Notes: generated by a model not told the origin, from the sequence alone. Shown: positions 23,975 to 36,862, counted from the stretch's first letter. The stretch: 64,000 bases of DNA from Vitellaria paradoxa (GCA_019916065.1 CM034233.1:19479936-19543935); one strand, 5' to 3'. Numbers and translations: made by a program.

Positions 23975-24293
23975 GGGCGAATTTAGAGTTCCGAAAAATG
24001 TTAAAAAATTAAAAAAAATTTTATAATTTCTTACAATTCTCTATGAATTTTTTTTTTTATTACTTCAAACTACATAAATGTCTATAAATTTATATATCTC
24101 TACAAATTCTAACAAATTTTTATAAATTCCAATAATATTTTTACAAATTTTAAAAAATTCTGACACAAAAAAAGTAAAAAATTGTCTGTTGAAATGAAAC
24201 TATTCATTTCTATTTTTTGTGATTCATATTTTAAACGTAAACAAATAATTCAAACCACATTTTATTTTAAGTTTTTGAGCTCCAAACGAACTC
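23975..24293. mobile_element. Tourist-like MITE
   Basis: TAA flanks both ends (23972-23974 and 24294-24296). The ends GGGCGAATTTAGAG and, reversed, GAGTTCGTTTGGAGC are loosely matching inverted termini. The interior has the AAATCTCTA/TCTACAAATT motifs shared with the MITEs at 24413, 29363 and 59347. Confidence 0.4.
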
Positions 24294-24412
24294 TAAGTTT
24301 TGCTTTTTAACAACTAAGAAATAAGTTGTTTAACTTGAGATCAAGGTTATAAATGTGCGTTTGGAGTGCAAAAAAAAAAAAAACAAATTTTTTTGCAGCT
24401 TTTATCCTTATG

Positions 24413-24568
24413 CGGTCGTTTGGTTTGCTAAAGAACTTCAAAAAATTTGATAAATCTCTATTAACTTTATATCACATCAATTTTTTCTCTCACTGCACGT
24501 ATTACGAATTCTCTCCAAATCACAATTTATCTCAATTTATCTCACTTTTTTTTACTCTAAACAATCCC
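24413..24568. mobile_element. Short MITE related to the 29.4 and 59.3 kb copies
   Basis: It starts CGGTCGTTTGGTTTGC and ends TTACTCTAAACAATCCC. The end shares AATTTATCTCAATTTATCT with the 59.3 kb MITE. Flanks share TATG. Confidence 0.45.
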
Positions 24569-25127
24569 TATGTTGTCATGGCTTGTTCCAAAATGACTTG
24601 ATCAATAAGGAAAGGAAAGCTCAAGTCATTGAGTCTTTCGATGCACATGTCATTTTTTATAAAAATTATGTGCTTGGTAGGAATTTGTAAAAGTTAAAGA
24701 AATGAAAAAAAAAATTAATTGTTTTTAGAGAAGATTAAAAAAATAAATTAAAAAATATTAAAATTTTATAAATTTATTAGAAAAATTTTTTGCTTCAAAA
24801 GGAGCCAAAGCAGAGCTTTGGGATGTGTAAACTAAAACTTAACCAATTAATTAATACAGAAAACCCATAAAGATACCTTAGAGACACACCCATATATGCA
24901 GGTCTGGTTACATTAATTTGTTGCATTTATTGTGTCATTGCGAAAATTGCATTAAATAATCACTGGCAAGCAGCAAACAAGTATTCAGCTGCATTATATT
25001 ATGATTTTATATGAATTCATTGTAAGCTCCAGACAGCTGGTGGAATTGATGACTGAATTGATAACAACCCTTAAGACTTTAAAGAATAAGAGCCATATTA
25101 CTCCCCTATTAAAAAAAAAAAAAATTA

Positions 25128-25621
25128 GAGTAAATTACATTTATATCCTCTCAATGTTTGAGTAACACCCACAATATTTAAAGTTACACTTGTTCGCCTT
25201 ATTTTAAAATGTTGTTAACATTAACCTCTTTCAGATAAAATTAACTACTAAAATTTAACAAAAAATTTTAAAATAACTAAATTTTTTAGTATTTTTCTTA
25301 TTTTATCGATCACTCTCTCACATTTTTATTGATTTTTTTTTCAAAAATCCTCAAAATAAGCCAAAAAAAGGAAAATTAAAAAATTTTTAAGAATTTTTAT
25401 AAAGAAAACCAATGAAATATGAGAGATAGAGGGTAAAATAAGAAAAATATTTAAAAAATTTTAGTTAATTTAACATTTTATGTTAAATTTTAATAACTAA
25501 TTTTATCTAAAGAGATCAATGTTAACAATATTTCTAAATAATGAAGGTAAGTATAACTTTTAAATGTTGTTGGTGCTAAATATAATTAGCTAAATGTTAA
25601 GGAGAGATAGATGTAATTTAC
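25128..25621. mobile_element. Foldback/MITE element, copy 2
   Basis: Ends are GAGTAAATTACAT and ATGTAATTTAC. Internal halves are complementary (ATCGATCACTCTCTCACATT near 25305 against ATATGAGAGATAGAGGG near 25417). Same family as 10518-11022. Confidence 0.5.
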
Positions 25622-25642
25622 TTAAAAAATAAAAAATATTTA

Positions 25643-25962
25643 GGTGTCATTTGTTTTTTCTTTTTTTTCTCCTTTTGTTTCTATTTTCTATTTTGAGTTT
25701 ATTTTTCATTTTATACTTTTTAAATTAACAAAAATAGATCAAATGCATTTGATCACTTGTATTTTCAAAATTTATTTCAGAAAACAGAAAATAACTTTAC
25801 ACATGAAATAAAGAATGATAAAAAATCGTTTTGAGCATTTTCAATCCCAAATAAGAAAAGTCTCAAGATAAGAAAATAGAGCATTTTCTTTTTTCTTATT
25901 TTGAGATTTTTAAAATATAAAATACATAAAACAGAAAACAGAAAAGTAAACCAAATACTACC
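25643..25962. mobile_element. Tourist-like MITE with TTA target duplication
   Basis: TTA lies at 25640-25642 and 25963-25965. The ends are GGTGTCATTTGTTTTTTC and, reversed, GGTAGTATTTGGTTTACTTT. It is 320 bp and non-coding, and contains AGAAAATAGAGCATTTTC-type inverted segments. Confidence 0.55.
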
Positions 25963-25965
25963 TTA

Positions 25966-27955
25966 ATTATTTTTTTAACTTTTTTAATCAAAATTTCTCA
26001 CATGTTATTTTTTTTAATTAATTTATTTTAATTCTTACCAATTAAATTTTATCTCATAATTCAATGTAATGAATGAAAAATTTTAATTTTATAAAAATTG
26101 ATAGGCATTTATTTTTCTTCAGAGCTTCAAACACATCCTCATCTTATGCATCTAAACAGGCAGTGCAGCAGAGAAACTGATGACAAGGCCTACAAAATAA
26201 CTAAACGTGGGTCACCAACTAAAACCACACACTCTATGCTACTAAAGAATTGGCTTTCACAACCGAATCCAAATGACCAGATCTCCAAAACAGCAGCATT
26301 ACTCGAGAAAAGCAGACGTAAAATAACTTTTGGTATTTTAAAAATAAAATAATGGACCGAAACAGTGATCTTTTTGGAATAAAATTAGTAATAAGAAATT
26401 GACATAAAATTAAAAAGAAAAAAAATAAGTAAATGTAAACAAAATGAGAACGAGGTCTAGTAGTGCTTACCCATGGACTGACTGTGCTCGATTGGTAGCT
26501 TGATAGTGTTTGGTCGGTCTGGTTGCCTGATGGAGTTCTAGTCTTCTAGTGCTCCCTCGATAATTACGGAGGTGATGATTGGTCATGCGGTGGTCTGAGG
26601 TGGGAAAAGGAGCTTGATTTCAGAGATAGGGACGCAGAGACATATGGTGAATTTGGAGTAATAAAAAGTAAGATAATTTGAGATAATTTATGAATTTGTA
26701 ATTTGTGTAATGAAATAAAAATAAATAAATTTTAAAGATTTTAAAAAATTTTTAAAGTTTTTCAGCGTGACAAACGCACCCATACACACATATATATATA
26801 TATATATATGTACACTATAGATAAAATTAAGATTGAAAAGAGAAAAGAAATTGAAAAAAAAAAGTATTTATATCTTTTATAGTATTATAAACCAAAAGAA
26901 ATTTAAAAATTCAGGAAACTTTTTTTTAGTAAAGTTTATTTATTTATTTATTTTCCTTTCTATAACATCTTTAAACTCTCTATAAACTAGTTACAACTTC
27001 AATGGTACTAAAAATTAATTTTTTGATGTCTACCAAATAATTAATTAATTTCACTTATTTATATGTTTTCTTTAAATGCCCTTAACTACCCATTAATTTT
27101 ATAACTTTCTTATTTTCTTTAAATATTTATTCATTAGGTATTATTTACTTAAATAACTCTAACGACTTATTATTTATTATTTGAGTTACTTTTACTAATT
27201 TTTTTATAATTTTATTTTAATTCAAATAAAATTTTAATAAAAATCATATATATAATATGTGTGCCCACTTTTATTTATATTAACAACAGGTAGGAGTGGC
27301 GATTAGAAAAAAGAGTTGGACGAAATTTTATAAGTCAACTTTATGAACTAAAAAAAAAATGAAATTCTAATAGTGAACGTAATTAAATTTATGGGTCTGT
27401 GACTGTTTTATCATTTATCAATAAATCTTATTATCTAATTTACCAATTAATCTAAATATTCTCATTGTTATTATCAATAAATTAAGTCTGCTACATTAAG
27501 CTTTCCTCTTTTCTTTCTTTTTCTTTTCTTTCTTTCTTTTCTTCTTTTTTACTTTTATTTCAAATAAGAATCAGATCTTCTATTTAACCATATTAAGCTG
27601 TACCTTTATTATTCAAAATGGGTTTATTAATATCAAAGTTGTCATGTGTCACAGAAGGATGGAGATACAACCCTTCAAAATGTCACAAGTATTTGTGTAT
27701 ATATATATATATATGTAAATATATATGGTGCTATCTTAAAGAGATCTGGGCAAGAATGGAGGGGCAGAAGGGAAGGAGGGGGGGGGGTTTATGTCCCCAT
27801 CCCCCAACTTATTTGATAGCCAGAGAGTTATAAAAGCTTGTTCGAATATCAAAAGCCTTGAACCTTCTTGTTTAAACATGATTCAATTGAATGAGTTCTA
27901 TTGGCATGCTAACCATGCAAAAGAAATCTCTTTAACCTCTTTAATTAACTAGTAC
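25966..27955. other. Intergenic sequence without a supported gene
   Basis: A moderately GC-rich single-copy-looking stretch at 26440-26640 has no long ORF. ORFs at 26098-26352 and 27618-27833 show no family signature. AT microsatellites lie near 26790-26810 and 27700-27716. Confidence 0.5.
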
Positions 27956-29094
27956 GGTTTCCACTATCTCTTTCTCCAAATTTTGTCAGCCTAAATTGGA
28001 TATATTGTTCTTTCATTAGTTTAGAAAGTCCGACTGAAACTTCTATTATATCAATTATAATTATTAGAATACTTTTATGTATTATTACATAAATTATATC
28101 TCTCTTTCTTATATTTCAATATAATTTAATCTTAAATCTACTCATTTAAATTCTTAATTATCTAAACAAAACCTAAAATTTGTTATTTTTATTTAATCGT
28201 ATGCATGACATCGTATTTTTGCATGCTAAATATATTTATATATAATTAATAAGATTTATGGTGGGTATGGATTTAGTGGATTTTTTTTTCGACTTTTTAT
28301 CTCATGATTATATCAACCAAATCATAGTCAACCCTCACGTTGATGAAGTATTTGAACATATATTGATAGGGTAATCAACTGATATGCAGTGATTTTGGTT
28401 TAACCTTTATGCTGTGCTTGGATGCGGGCAAATTCTCAAGCCAAAATTAATGCCCAGCCATCATTAGTGGGTCTCACCTTTGTCAATGTTTGGCAACTAC
28501 ACCCCCTCCCTCCTGGGTCTACGCTTCGCTTCTCGTGCGGGTTTCTCCCGGATAATTTTTGGGCGGGCTCGGCCCTGGCCGAAAGTTATCGGGGGAAATA
28601 GGTATTATTTTGACATTTTTAGCCCTCATTAATTTGATCAAAATAAATATAATGTTAGTAAAAAAAAATAGATAGGCCAACAAGTCAAAATAAACATAAT
28701 TAAAAATAAAATTAGACAATAGCCAACCATTCAAAAGTACTTATTTAAAAAAAAATTGTTTAAATGAATTTATAAAAAGTTAAATTTTCAATGAAATAAA
28801 TAATATAACTTCAAATTGTCTAAAAATAATTAAATGGAGTGGGTTTTACAATTTAATATTTAATTTAATGGGTGATCAAGTTTGGGACACTACAAGAGCT
28901 AAAGAGTCATTTGACTATTTTTTTCATCATTTACCCCTTCTTATTTATAAAACATCCAAACCAAGTCAAAAGTTATCCCCCTCCATTAACATCATATCAA
29001 TGTGGGCCAACCCTCTAAAAATAATACTCCCTCTTATCTTATACCCCCTCTAAAACTTATCCCCAAATTTTAGCATTATCTAATCGAGCCCTTA

Positions 29095-29362
29095 AGGTCA
29101 CAACAGATAGATATTACATTATTAGAAATGGCAGAATTAATTAGCGACCGTCAAAACCAAGAGTCGGTTGCGACCGTTATAAGGCCGACGCAAATGTAAT
29201 GTCGCTAATGACTATTAATAATGATAATACAACAGTTACAAAATTTTAGCAATCTCTACAACGACCATTTATAGTTTAATTCATAAGGTTTTAGCAAACA
29301 TTCGCGTCAAATTAGCGACCACCTCCAATGTTTTGCGTCACATTTGCGCCATAGCCCTCATA
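29095..29362. other. GCGACC-rich segment, possible CACTA subterminal region
   Basis: AGCGACCGTCAAAACC, GTTGCGACCGTTATAAGG, TGTCGCTAATGAC and TTAGCGACCACC are clustered direct and inverted copies of a GCGACC core, as in CACTA subterminal regions. No CACTA terminus was located. Confidence 0.35.
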
Positions 29363-29719
29363 GGCCTCGTTTGGCGTAAGAAAAAACAAAATAAATTGAG
29401 ATAAAATGTAGTTTGGGGTTGATTTTGGCGTCACTTTTTCTAAAAATTCGCAAACCGTGGGAACGGTTTGTCAAATCTGTTCCCACGGATTTAAAAAAAT
29501 TCATAAAAAATAGCAACAATGGTACTCGTTTGAAAGCTCTCGACACGAAGAATATGATTGTATAAAAAATTATACATTCGAATAACCTACTTTCAGATTT
29601 TTTATTTTTTTAGCGAAATATTAGAATTTTTTGAAATTAGTGATGGCGGAAAAATTAAAGATAAAAGAGTTGTTAGAGATTTATAGAGATTTTCAATTTT
29701 TTTTATGCCAAACGCAACC
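29363..29719 (+). mobile_element. Tourist-like MITE, family with GGCCTCGTTTGG ends, copy A
   Basis: It starts GGCCTCGTTTGGCGTAAG and ends ATGCCAAACGCAACC; ATA flanks each side (29360-29362, 29720-29722). Internal motifs (GTGGGAACGGTTTGTCAAAT, CTCGACACGAAGAATATGAT) match copy B at 59347-59710 in reverse orientation over the whole length. Confidence 0.7.
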
Positions 29720-30497
29720 ATAATCTTGCATTGACCGTGAATAATTTATTGTAACCGCTATGAAGATTGCTATTTACATGTAATATATGATTGAAGAATT
29801 TAAAACGGTTGTGACATGTATTATTTAATACTTAGTTTGTAGGATTATTAAAGAGATATTTAAGAGATCGAAAAGATAGATTTAAGGGAAAGGGATCTTT
29901 TACCAATTATTGAAAAAAAAAAAAAGAAGAAGAAGAAGAGAAAGAGAGAATATGTGATTGTGCCACGGAGAGAGAGAAAGAGAGAATTTGTAATTATGCC
30001 ACGTCCACGGAAGGATCATTTTGAATTGGCTTAATGGATTAATTAATGTTATACTTACACTCTCTCTCTTACACACTTCACGTCTTAATCGGTGTATTTT
30101 GTTCAAAATCATCACAATCGTTGAATATCATTTTTTACGTGCGACTGTGATAATTTTTAATTAGATTATACTGATAATAATCCGTTATTACTAATAGAGT
30201 ATAAGAAGAGAGAGTGTAATTGTTACATTAGTATAATGGATTTGCAGTAACTATGAAGTAGTTGGCCATATATGGTACAATAATTACTGCATAAATTTTT
30301 TAGCACAAAAACAAAGAATCCGACCAAATAATTAGCGCCATGCAATGCGATGGACACATGAATCAGGTGCTTTTTTTTTCCCGCTTCTTTTACTGTGGTT
30401 GCCAGAAACGGTCGAGAGGGAGCCAAGCATTAAGAACAGGCAGTAATAATTTAATTACCTAGCTGCATCTCTGTCTATGTATTTCCTAAGGGCCTCT

Positions 30498-30728
30498 TTA
30501 CAATATAGCTTTCGTAAAGGAGAGAGAGAATAAGGACTGTCTATCGCGACAGCACGACAGATAATGGATGACAGCTCCTTGATAACAAAGGCAGTGTGGG
30601 GGAGGGGAAGGGGGAGGGGTTGGGGTTGCGGCGCTAGTTCTCTGAATCTGGCCCTTCAACTTCAAGTGCCGGTATACTTTCTCCATTGCCTTCCATGCAA
30701 GCAAACGTAATATAGCATCAGTAGCCAA
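30498..30728 (-). other. Unassigned open frame, 76 codons
   Basis: The frame begins MATDAILRLLAWKAMEKVYR and then becomes Pro/Thr/Ser-rich before a Cys-rich segment. The first part looks coding-like (balanced codons, moderate GC), but I do not recognise the family, and no splice partners are evident. It sits between units 1 and 2 of the local duplication, so a degraded gene fragment is possible. Confidence 0.2.
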
Positions 30729-31239
30729 CGAAGCTAATAATTTTATAATTAAGGAAAATATATTCTACAAAAAAAAAAAAAAAAAAAATTGATCAGAATT
30801 TTCAACTAAAATAAATAGACTACTGCTAATTAATATTCAAGCTGAGGGTTTGATTGGATTTTCATCAAGCTGATGTAGAAGATCAGCGATGATCAAGGTT
30901 TTAATTTTTATCAATATATATATTGATATACATTGCACCAACAAACCCACGTTGGGAGAATATATATTGGGCATTTGAAGTGCAAGTTTGATGAAGAAGA
31001 GAATGGCCAGAATTTAATTTGTCCTACATATGAGGTCTAGGCATTTTGAAGGCTAGCTGATTGTCTATATATATATATATATATTGCCAGTTTTATATAC
31101 AACAAAAATGAGGGTTGAATCCTTTTGCATTGTAAGTTTAAACATCATCTCCATTCGTTGAATCATTGCATGTCACTGACCTGCTTCCAAAATATCATTT
31201 CCATGCACAAAGTTTCCAAAAAATAAAATTCATCTAATT

Positions 31240-32760
31240 TTTGTTAGCCGAAATTGGATATACTGTCAAGTCACGGGATAACTTATTGGAAGAATGAAGG
31301 TTTAGACATGCATGCAGCCACCTAAAAAGGGTAAGATTTGTTCTCTCGATTTACTTGTCTCCCAATGTGAATATCTTATAGCAGAGATTTGCTAGTCTTA
31401 ATTTATTTTGCCCATTCACCACAGATATTATTATGTATATTTGATAATATATAAGATATTTCCATGTATTGCGCAATTATCATCTTGATTTGAGGTTGAT
31501 AATACTTCCATCATATTGTGCAATTATTGTATTGTGCAATGACCATTCTGGTGATGACATGTATTTGAGGTCGGGGGTAATCTTAAACTCGGGATTGATA
31601 ATCGAAGTTTGCATATAAATTCAGTGTGTGCGCTTAGAATAACAGTCACATTCCACTATTGTAGTTTTTGTACCATTAATATATTATTATTGACAAATAA
31701 GAACAGCAGAGGCTATATAGATAAATAATTAATTTAGGTTAAGTTTGGGAAAAAAAAAATTAATTTTTTGTAACCGGTTACCATTTAAGTATTAAAAAGT
31801 TAACTTTTTTTTATGTCGAAAAGGAGAAAAAATTAAGTTTTTAATAGTTAGCTTTTTAACTTTTTATTATTTGACATATTTACTTTTTAAGGTTTAAAAA
31901 ATATTTAAAATGTAAGTGAATAAATTTGATCATTTTAAGAAAAAAGTCAAAAAATAAAAAAAATTAATAACTGATAAGGGAGCTATCAATTTTTTCCCAA
32001 ATGCAACCTTAACTTAAGATAGAGCAAAGGTAGTGTAAGAATGATAAACTATTGCCATAAGCAGAGATATATAATGATCAGGATAATCAATGATGTGCAG
32101 TGATTTTGCTTCAGCGTGGGGGGACGTCACAACATATATCAGCATAAATATGATAATCTCTGTATAAGCACTCCTATATATATGTATATATATTCGTTAT
32201 GCAACATGTATATACACACAAAACCCAAGGAAAATTCAAGTGTATAACTCAAAACAATACTTATAAAGAACTAGATTGCTGCAGGTCTTCATGTTGCCTT
32301 TCCTTTTTGGGGTGAAGTGTCATGCATGTTGCTCTCGTATATGGATCTTCTTGATTATTTCCAAGTCCTAAACAGAATTATATATTTTGAAACTCTCTTT
32401 TTTGGCTAGCTGACAGCCCTCAGTCTCAGGATGGCTCAGAAAGGAAATAACTGCATTAGCCACCAAGTTAATAGAGCTGCAGTAGAATCCAGCATCTGAC
32501 CGTGGTAAAATTAATACTTACTGCAATAATATTTTTAGGACTAAATTGAAAATTAAAAAAAAAAAAAAAAAACCCTGAATTGATGTCAGGCAATGCAATG
32601 GATATGATATCTTTTTCACCCTTTTCTTGTGCAGTGGTTTCCGGAAACCATGGGCTGGAAGCTCAGCACATTAACAACAGGCAGTAATAGTTTATTTAAT
32701 TACCGAGCTAGTTGCATCTGTATGTTTTTTTCTCAGGGCCTCATTAATTATTTCTTAATT
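31240..32760. repeat. Diverged local duplication, unit 2
   Basis: It holds the landmarks TTAGCCGAAATTGGATATAC (31243), GATGTGCAGTGATTTTGC (32090) and the block at 32590-32725 (AGGCAATGCAATGGA; AACAGGCAGTAATAGTTTAT; AGTTGCATCTGTATG), in the order seen in unit 1. An additional block (31690-32060) has a second relative at 36400-36520. Confidence 0.55.
31737..32013. mobile_element. Tourist-like MITE with TTA target duplication and a paralogous empty site
   Basis: TTA flanks the element (31734-31736 and 32014-32016). The left end is GGTTAAGTTTGGGAAAA; the right end reversed is GTTAAGGTTGCATTTGGGAAA. The duplicate at about 36450-36475 reads ATAATTAATTTAAGATAGAG, i.e. the same flanks joined across a single TTA with no insert. 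That fixes the boundaries and shows that insertion followed the duplication, or that the other copy never received it. Confidence 0.7.
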
Positions 32761-33486
32761 AGGTGGCAATATGTAGAGCTCAACTTGCATTGTTAATTCC
32801 CAGTTAATTGTCATGATTAATTCTACTTTCAAATTTTTAATCACTGCCTTCAGGCGCCCTCATAATGCACATAATTATTGTATAAGATAAATGCCAAGGA
32901 CAACTGCGAAATTCAGTGTTTCAATTGTCGATTTGGTATGATCGATATGCACGAACGATTGAGATCAGACAACAACAACCCATGCAAGCATTGATTCCTT
33001 TGGAAAAAAAAGGAAAAAAACATGCATATATGCACACAAGGGACTACATCTGCCATATTTGGTTGGGTATTAGATTCAGAAATTGAAACCAGAAATTCCC
33101 TTAATCAAGAAATTTTCATCTTTGGTTGATATTTAACTAATGAACTTGAATTAAAGGATTTTCATATTCGTGGAATTTTACATTCCTTAGTCTAACATGA
33201 TATTTGAAAATTTCACCAAATGAGAAACTATTTGAAAGATATTAATTAACAAAGTTCTCCTAATTAGTATAATGAGCTTAATTCCAAAGGAAAGGATATT
33301 TAGTTTTTTAACTCATATATTTTCGTTCCGTTCTCAGATATATTTATAGACATTAAATAGGAAAAGATAATTTAGCATTTAACTCGTATATTATTATTCC
33401 ATTCCCAGAGGTATTTATACACATCAAATTTTGAAAAGGAATTCCCATTCTAATTCATGAACTTACCAAATATTGAAATTGTGTTT

Positions 33487-33722
33487 GAGTTTGGTTACAA
33501 AGTTTGGTTTTAGCTTTTTTTTTTCTAACTTTTTTTTTTTTTGGTCTTATATGACTTTTTTTAACCAAAATTTAATTTTCTTTTTTTATACGATTAACAT
33601 GCTTAAAATTTGAAAAGAAAATTAAAATTTAATGAAAAAATCCATATAAGACAAAAAAAAAAAGCTAAAAAAAAAAAAAAAAAAAGAAGAAGCTAAATTC
33701 ATTTTGTAACCAAATGAAACAG
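33487..33722. repeat. Long imperfect hairpin / foldback element
   Basis: The left arm (TTTGGTTACAAAGTTTGG, poly-T, TCTTATATG) is complementary to the right arm (CATATAAGA, poly-A, ATTTTGTAACCAAATG). The loop is short and AT-rich. It is a foldback MITE candidate; no target duplication is assigned. Confidence 0.5.
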
Positions 33723-34102
33723 CTACTTAAAAACTAGCTTTTTTTGGTGTTTAGGAAGGTAAAAAAATTAATTTTTTAGTAACTAAATTTTTTACTTTTT
33801 GTTAATTTAACAATTTTACCATTCAAAGTTTAAAAAAAATTTAAAATGTGAAAGAGTAAATTTATTATTTTTAAAAAAATTAAAAGGCTAATAGTTGGTA
33901 GCTCCACTTACTAGTTATTTTCGCCAAACCAAGCCTAAAATATAAAAATCATTTCATTAATTCTTGTTAGCTATCAACTGAGTGCATGTTGACAAAAAGC
34001 ACCGAGTACGTAAAAGTTAAAACATGGCTTGCAAAAATTAGACATGACACAAGTTAAAAATTTATAATAATAATTGCAAATCTAAATTAAGTGCAGGTTT
34101 GG

Positions 34103-34628
34103 TAAGGGTGCTTACAGTTCGGTTAATTGAACTATGAACCAAAAAAATATCCAACTGATTAAATCGATTTTTTTCTTTAAACCGAAATTAAACCGTTATG
34201 AACGATTAACCATTCAAATCGATCTGGTTACCCATTGTTATTGATTTTTTTAATAAAATAATTATCAATCTATAATTAATTAATTTTACATTTAAGAACA
34301 TAAAAACAATTAAAAGTCAAACATAATTTGATAATAATAATAACATATTAATATAATAAATATAATATATTAAGAGATTATATAATATATTAATATATAA
34401 TAAATATATATTATATAATTTATATTAATAATAAAATTCGTCGGTTTATCGAACCAACGGTTAATGTATATTAAAAACTAAAACCAAACCGAAAACTGAA
34501 AATTTCAAAACCAAAAAATCGAAAGTGAAACTGTCAGTTTGATTAACCGTAATTATCAGTTCGGTTTGCTCAGTTCGATTTGATTTTTCGATCTATTATT
34601 ATTATTATTTTTTTTGCTCACCCTTAAA
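34103..34628. mobile_element. hAT-like non-autonomous element
   Basis: The left end TAAGGGTGCTTACAGTTCGG and the right end, reversed, TTTAAGGGTGAGCA share TAAGGGTG. Subterminal GTTCGGTTAA/CCAAACCGAAAAC motifs recur in both orientations, as in a common plant hAT-like MITE type. An 8-bp flank match (AGGTTTGG/ACATTTGG) is imperfect. Confidence 0.45.
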
Positions 34629-35501
34629 ACATTTGGAGTGCATTATTTTGACCAAAAATCTTATATTTTTTCTAATTTTCTCTTTTTACTAATTTTTTTC
34701 AAATTTTATTAAAGTTTTCACACTTGTCAAGAAATATATTAAACACCCGATAATTTAAAATTTCTCCACTTTTTTTTGATCAAAATCTGACACTCGAAAC
34801 AAGCCCTAAGTATATATATATATAGAATATGAAAATGGAAAAGGTTCATTGAAATATAGGAAAAGATACGAAACGTGAAACACTCGCGCGCACAAAATTG
34901 TAAATCAAAAGATTGTATTTTGGCCGTGTGTATTTATTTGCTTCAGAGTTCAATTAACATGCTTTCAGGTAAAAATTATATTTCATGGTCCCAGATTGGC
35001 ATTGTTTCACCTGTCTTCTTCTATTGTTTGTCCGTTTTTCATTTGTCCCTAGTGTTTTTTTTTTTTTTTTGTTCGGAGCAGAGAGCTCTGAACTGAAAAA
35101 GACAACTGCATTGAGCAAAGCTAGCTGAATGAAGTTTTTATGAACATAATAATTAAAATGCCCACCTAACCAGATGGTACTGTTTTTAGAAATTACTCCA
35201 TTTGTTTTAACATAAAATATTTTTAAGAAAATACTTTTATTCATGTTTTTCAAAAATATTTATCTCAAACATGAGTAAATACGTTTTTCATAAAAATATT
35301 TTAAAACAAAGTTACTTAAGACCTTATATATGCTACAATAAAAGTTTCATTAAGAACTTAATTATCATTTTACCTATGAAAATCTAGAAATAAAATGGTC
35401 ATCAACAGAGGATGTTACGATAGTGGAAGATAGAAACTAAGGTCCTCTCAAATGGAATCGTAAAATAAGTTTAGAGCTACGTGGTTTCCTTTTTTAAGTA
35501 A

Positions 35502-35536
<35 letters not shown>

Positions 35537-36390
35537 CGATGAAAATTAGAGGTCGAGTCAGAATTATGTAATAATCTGGACTAAAGTAAATTGGAGATTT
35601 ATAGAAGGTTGGCTAAGGTTGTGTTATTCAAGGAATTAGTTGGGTTATTTAAGATAGGTTATTTAAGAAATGAGTTAGATACATTTTTTTTTAAGTCCAA
35701 AATTTACTTAATAAATTTTTTTTTTTTTTTTTTTGCATTGGATTTGAACCCATGACAATCCTTTCTTACCTTCCGCCCCTGATAAAAATGATGACGAAAC
35801 TTGTTCATTCATGAACCTAACGTCAGAGTTAGAAATAGGGGGAGAATGATTAGGGATTTAGATCCAATTAGTATAATAAGTAGAACAACAGTATTTATTT
35901 ATATATCACTCTATAATTAGACATCAAGATACATGTAGGTAAGAAATAAGTCAGTATTCACACTCTATTTAGAATAGTAAATTTAATGTAATTTTATTTT
36001 ATTTAGTGAAAATTTCTCACCAACTTTTATGTTCGGAATCAAAATAAGATTTTATGAGTTGAATTTTATTTTATTTTATAACTGAAAACTTATATTTTTT
36101 ATATCCTTTGTTTGAAATCAAACTCAAAAATAATAGAATTTCAGGTGAATTTATTATTTTCTTAGGTTTTGTAAGTAAGTAGATAAATTTACTCTCATAT
36201 ATCATATTTATTCTATTTTCTATTTTCCACTAAAATGGTCAAATTTGATTTTCTTTAAATCAATTCAGTTCAATTCTTAAATTTAAATGTGTTTTAAATA
36301 CAAAATTTTATTTATTAATTTAAATCAATTCTTTATTTTAAAATCAAATAAATTTTAAGATAAGAATGTTTCTAAACTAATCATATTTGT
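34629..36390. other. AT-rich intergenic sequence
   Basis: No gene is supported. An AT microsatellite lies at about 35504-35533 and a poly-T run at 35709-35734. Confidence 0.6.
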
Positions 36391-36399
36391 ATTTAGATA

Positions 36400-36520
36400 T
36401 GTAAATCAGTATAATCGACCAATAAGAAAAGCAAAAGCTAGTGGCTATATATATAAATAATTAATTTAAGATAGAGCAGGCAACAATACTGTAAAAATGA
36501 TATATTATTGTCATAAATGA
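36400..36520. repeat. Third diverged duplicate block, MITE-free
   Basis: It runs from about GACCAATAAGAAAAGC through GGCTATATATATAAATAATT and AAGATAGAGCAGGCAAC to ATTATTGTCATAAA. It aligns with 31690-31736 plus 32014-32060, skipping the MITE. Confidence 0.55.
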
Positions 36521-36569
36521 AAATGAAATTTCTTATATCAAGTAGCTAGGGCGAATATCAACATCATAG

Positions 36570-36839
36570 AGTGTGTTTGGTAACTAAAAATAAATTTACT
36601 TGTGTCTTAAAAGTTGTTAATTCGTCAAAGCTTAAAGAGATTTTTAATAAGTTAATTGATGCCAAAGTTAAAATTTTTTTAGTTATCAAACACAGAAGAA
36701 AATTGACTTTTGTGCTCAAAGTTATTAATTTGATAAGAAAAAATACAAATATTTTACCACGTACATAAAAAATTAACTTTTTATCAAATTAGTATTTATA
36801 ATGTAGAAGTCAATTTTTAAAGGTAACCAAACACAATCC
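36570..36839. mobile_element. MITE with TGTGTTTGGT ends
   Basis: The left end GAGTGTGTTTGGTAACT and the right end reversed, GGATTGTGTTTGGTTACC, match well. The interior has paired AAAGTTGTTAATTCGTC / AAAGTTATTAATTTGAT segments. The ORF inside is not a gene. Confidence 0.5.
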
Positions 36840-36862
36840 TACTGTCTTTCCTTTGTTCAATA

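Larger units (their letters stand above)
27960..30505. repeat. Diverged local duplication, unit 1
   Basis: Landmarks CAGCCTAAATTGGATATA (27988), GATATGCAGTGATTTTGG (28380) and a block at about 30330-30490 (ATGCAATGCGATGGA; AACAGGCAGTAATAATTTAA; AGCTGCATCTCTGT) recur in the same order and strand in unit 2 at 31243, 32090 and 32590-32725. Insertions between the second and third landmarks, including the MITE at 29363, lengthen this unit. No coding content is recognised. Confidence 0.55.
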
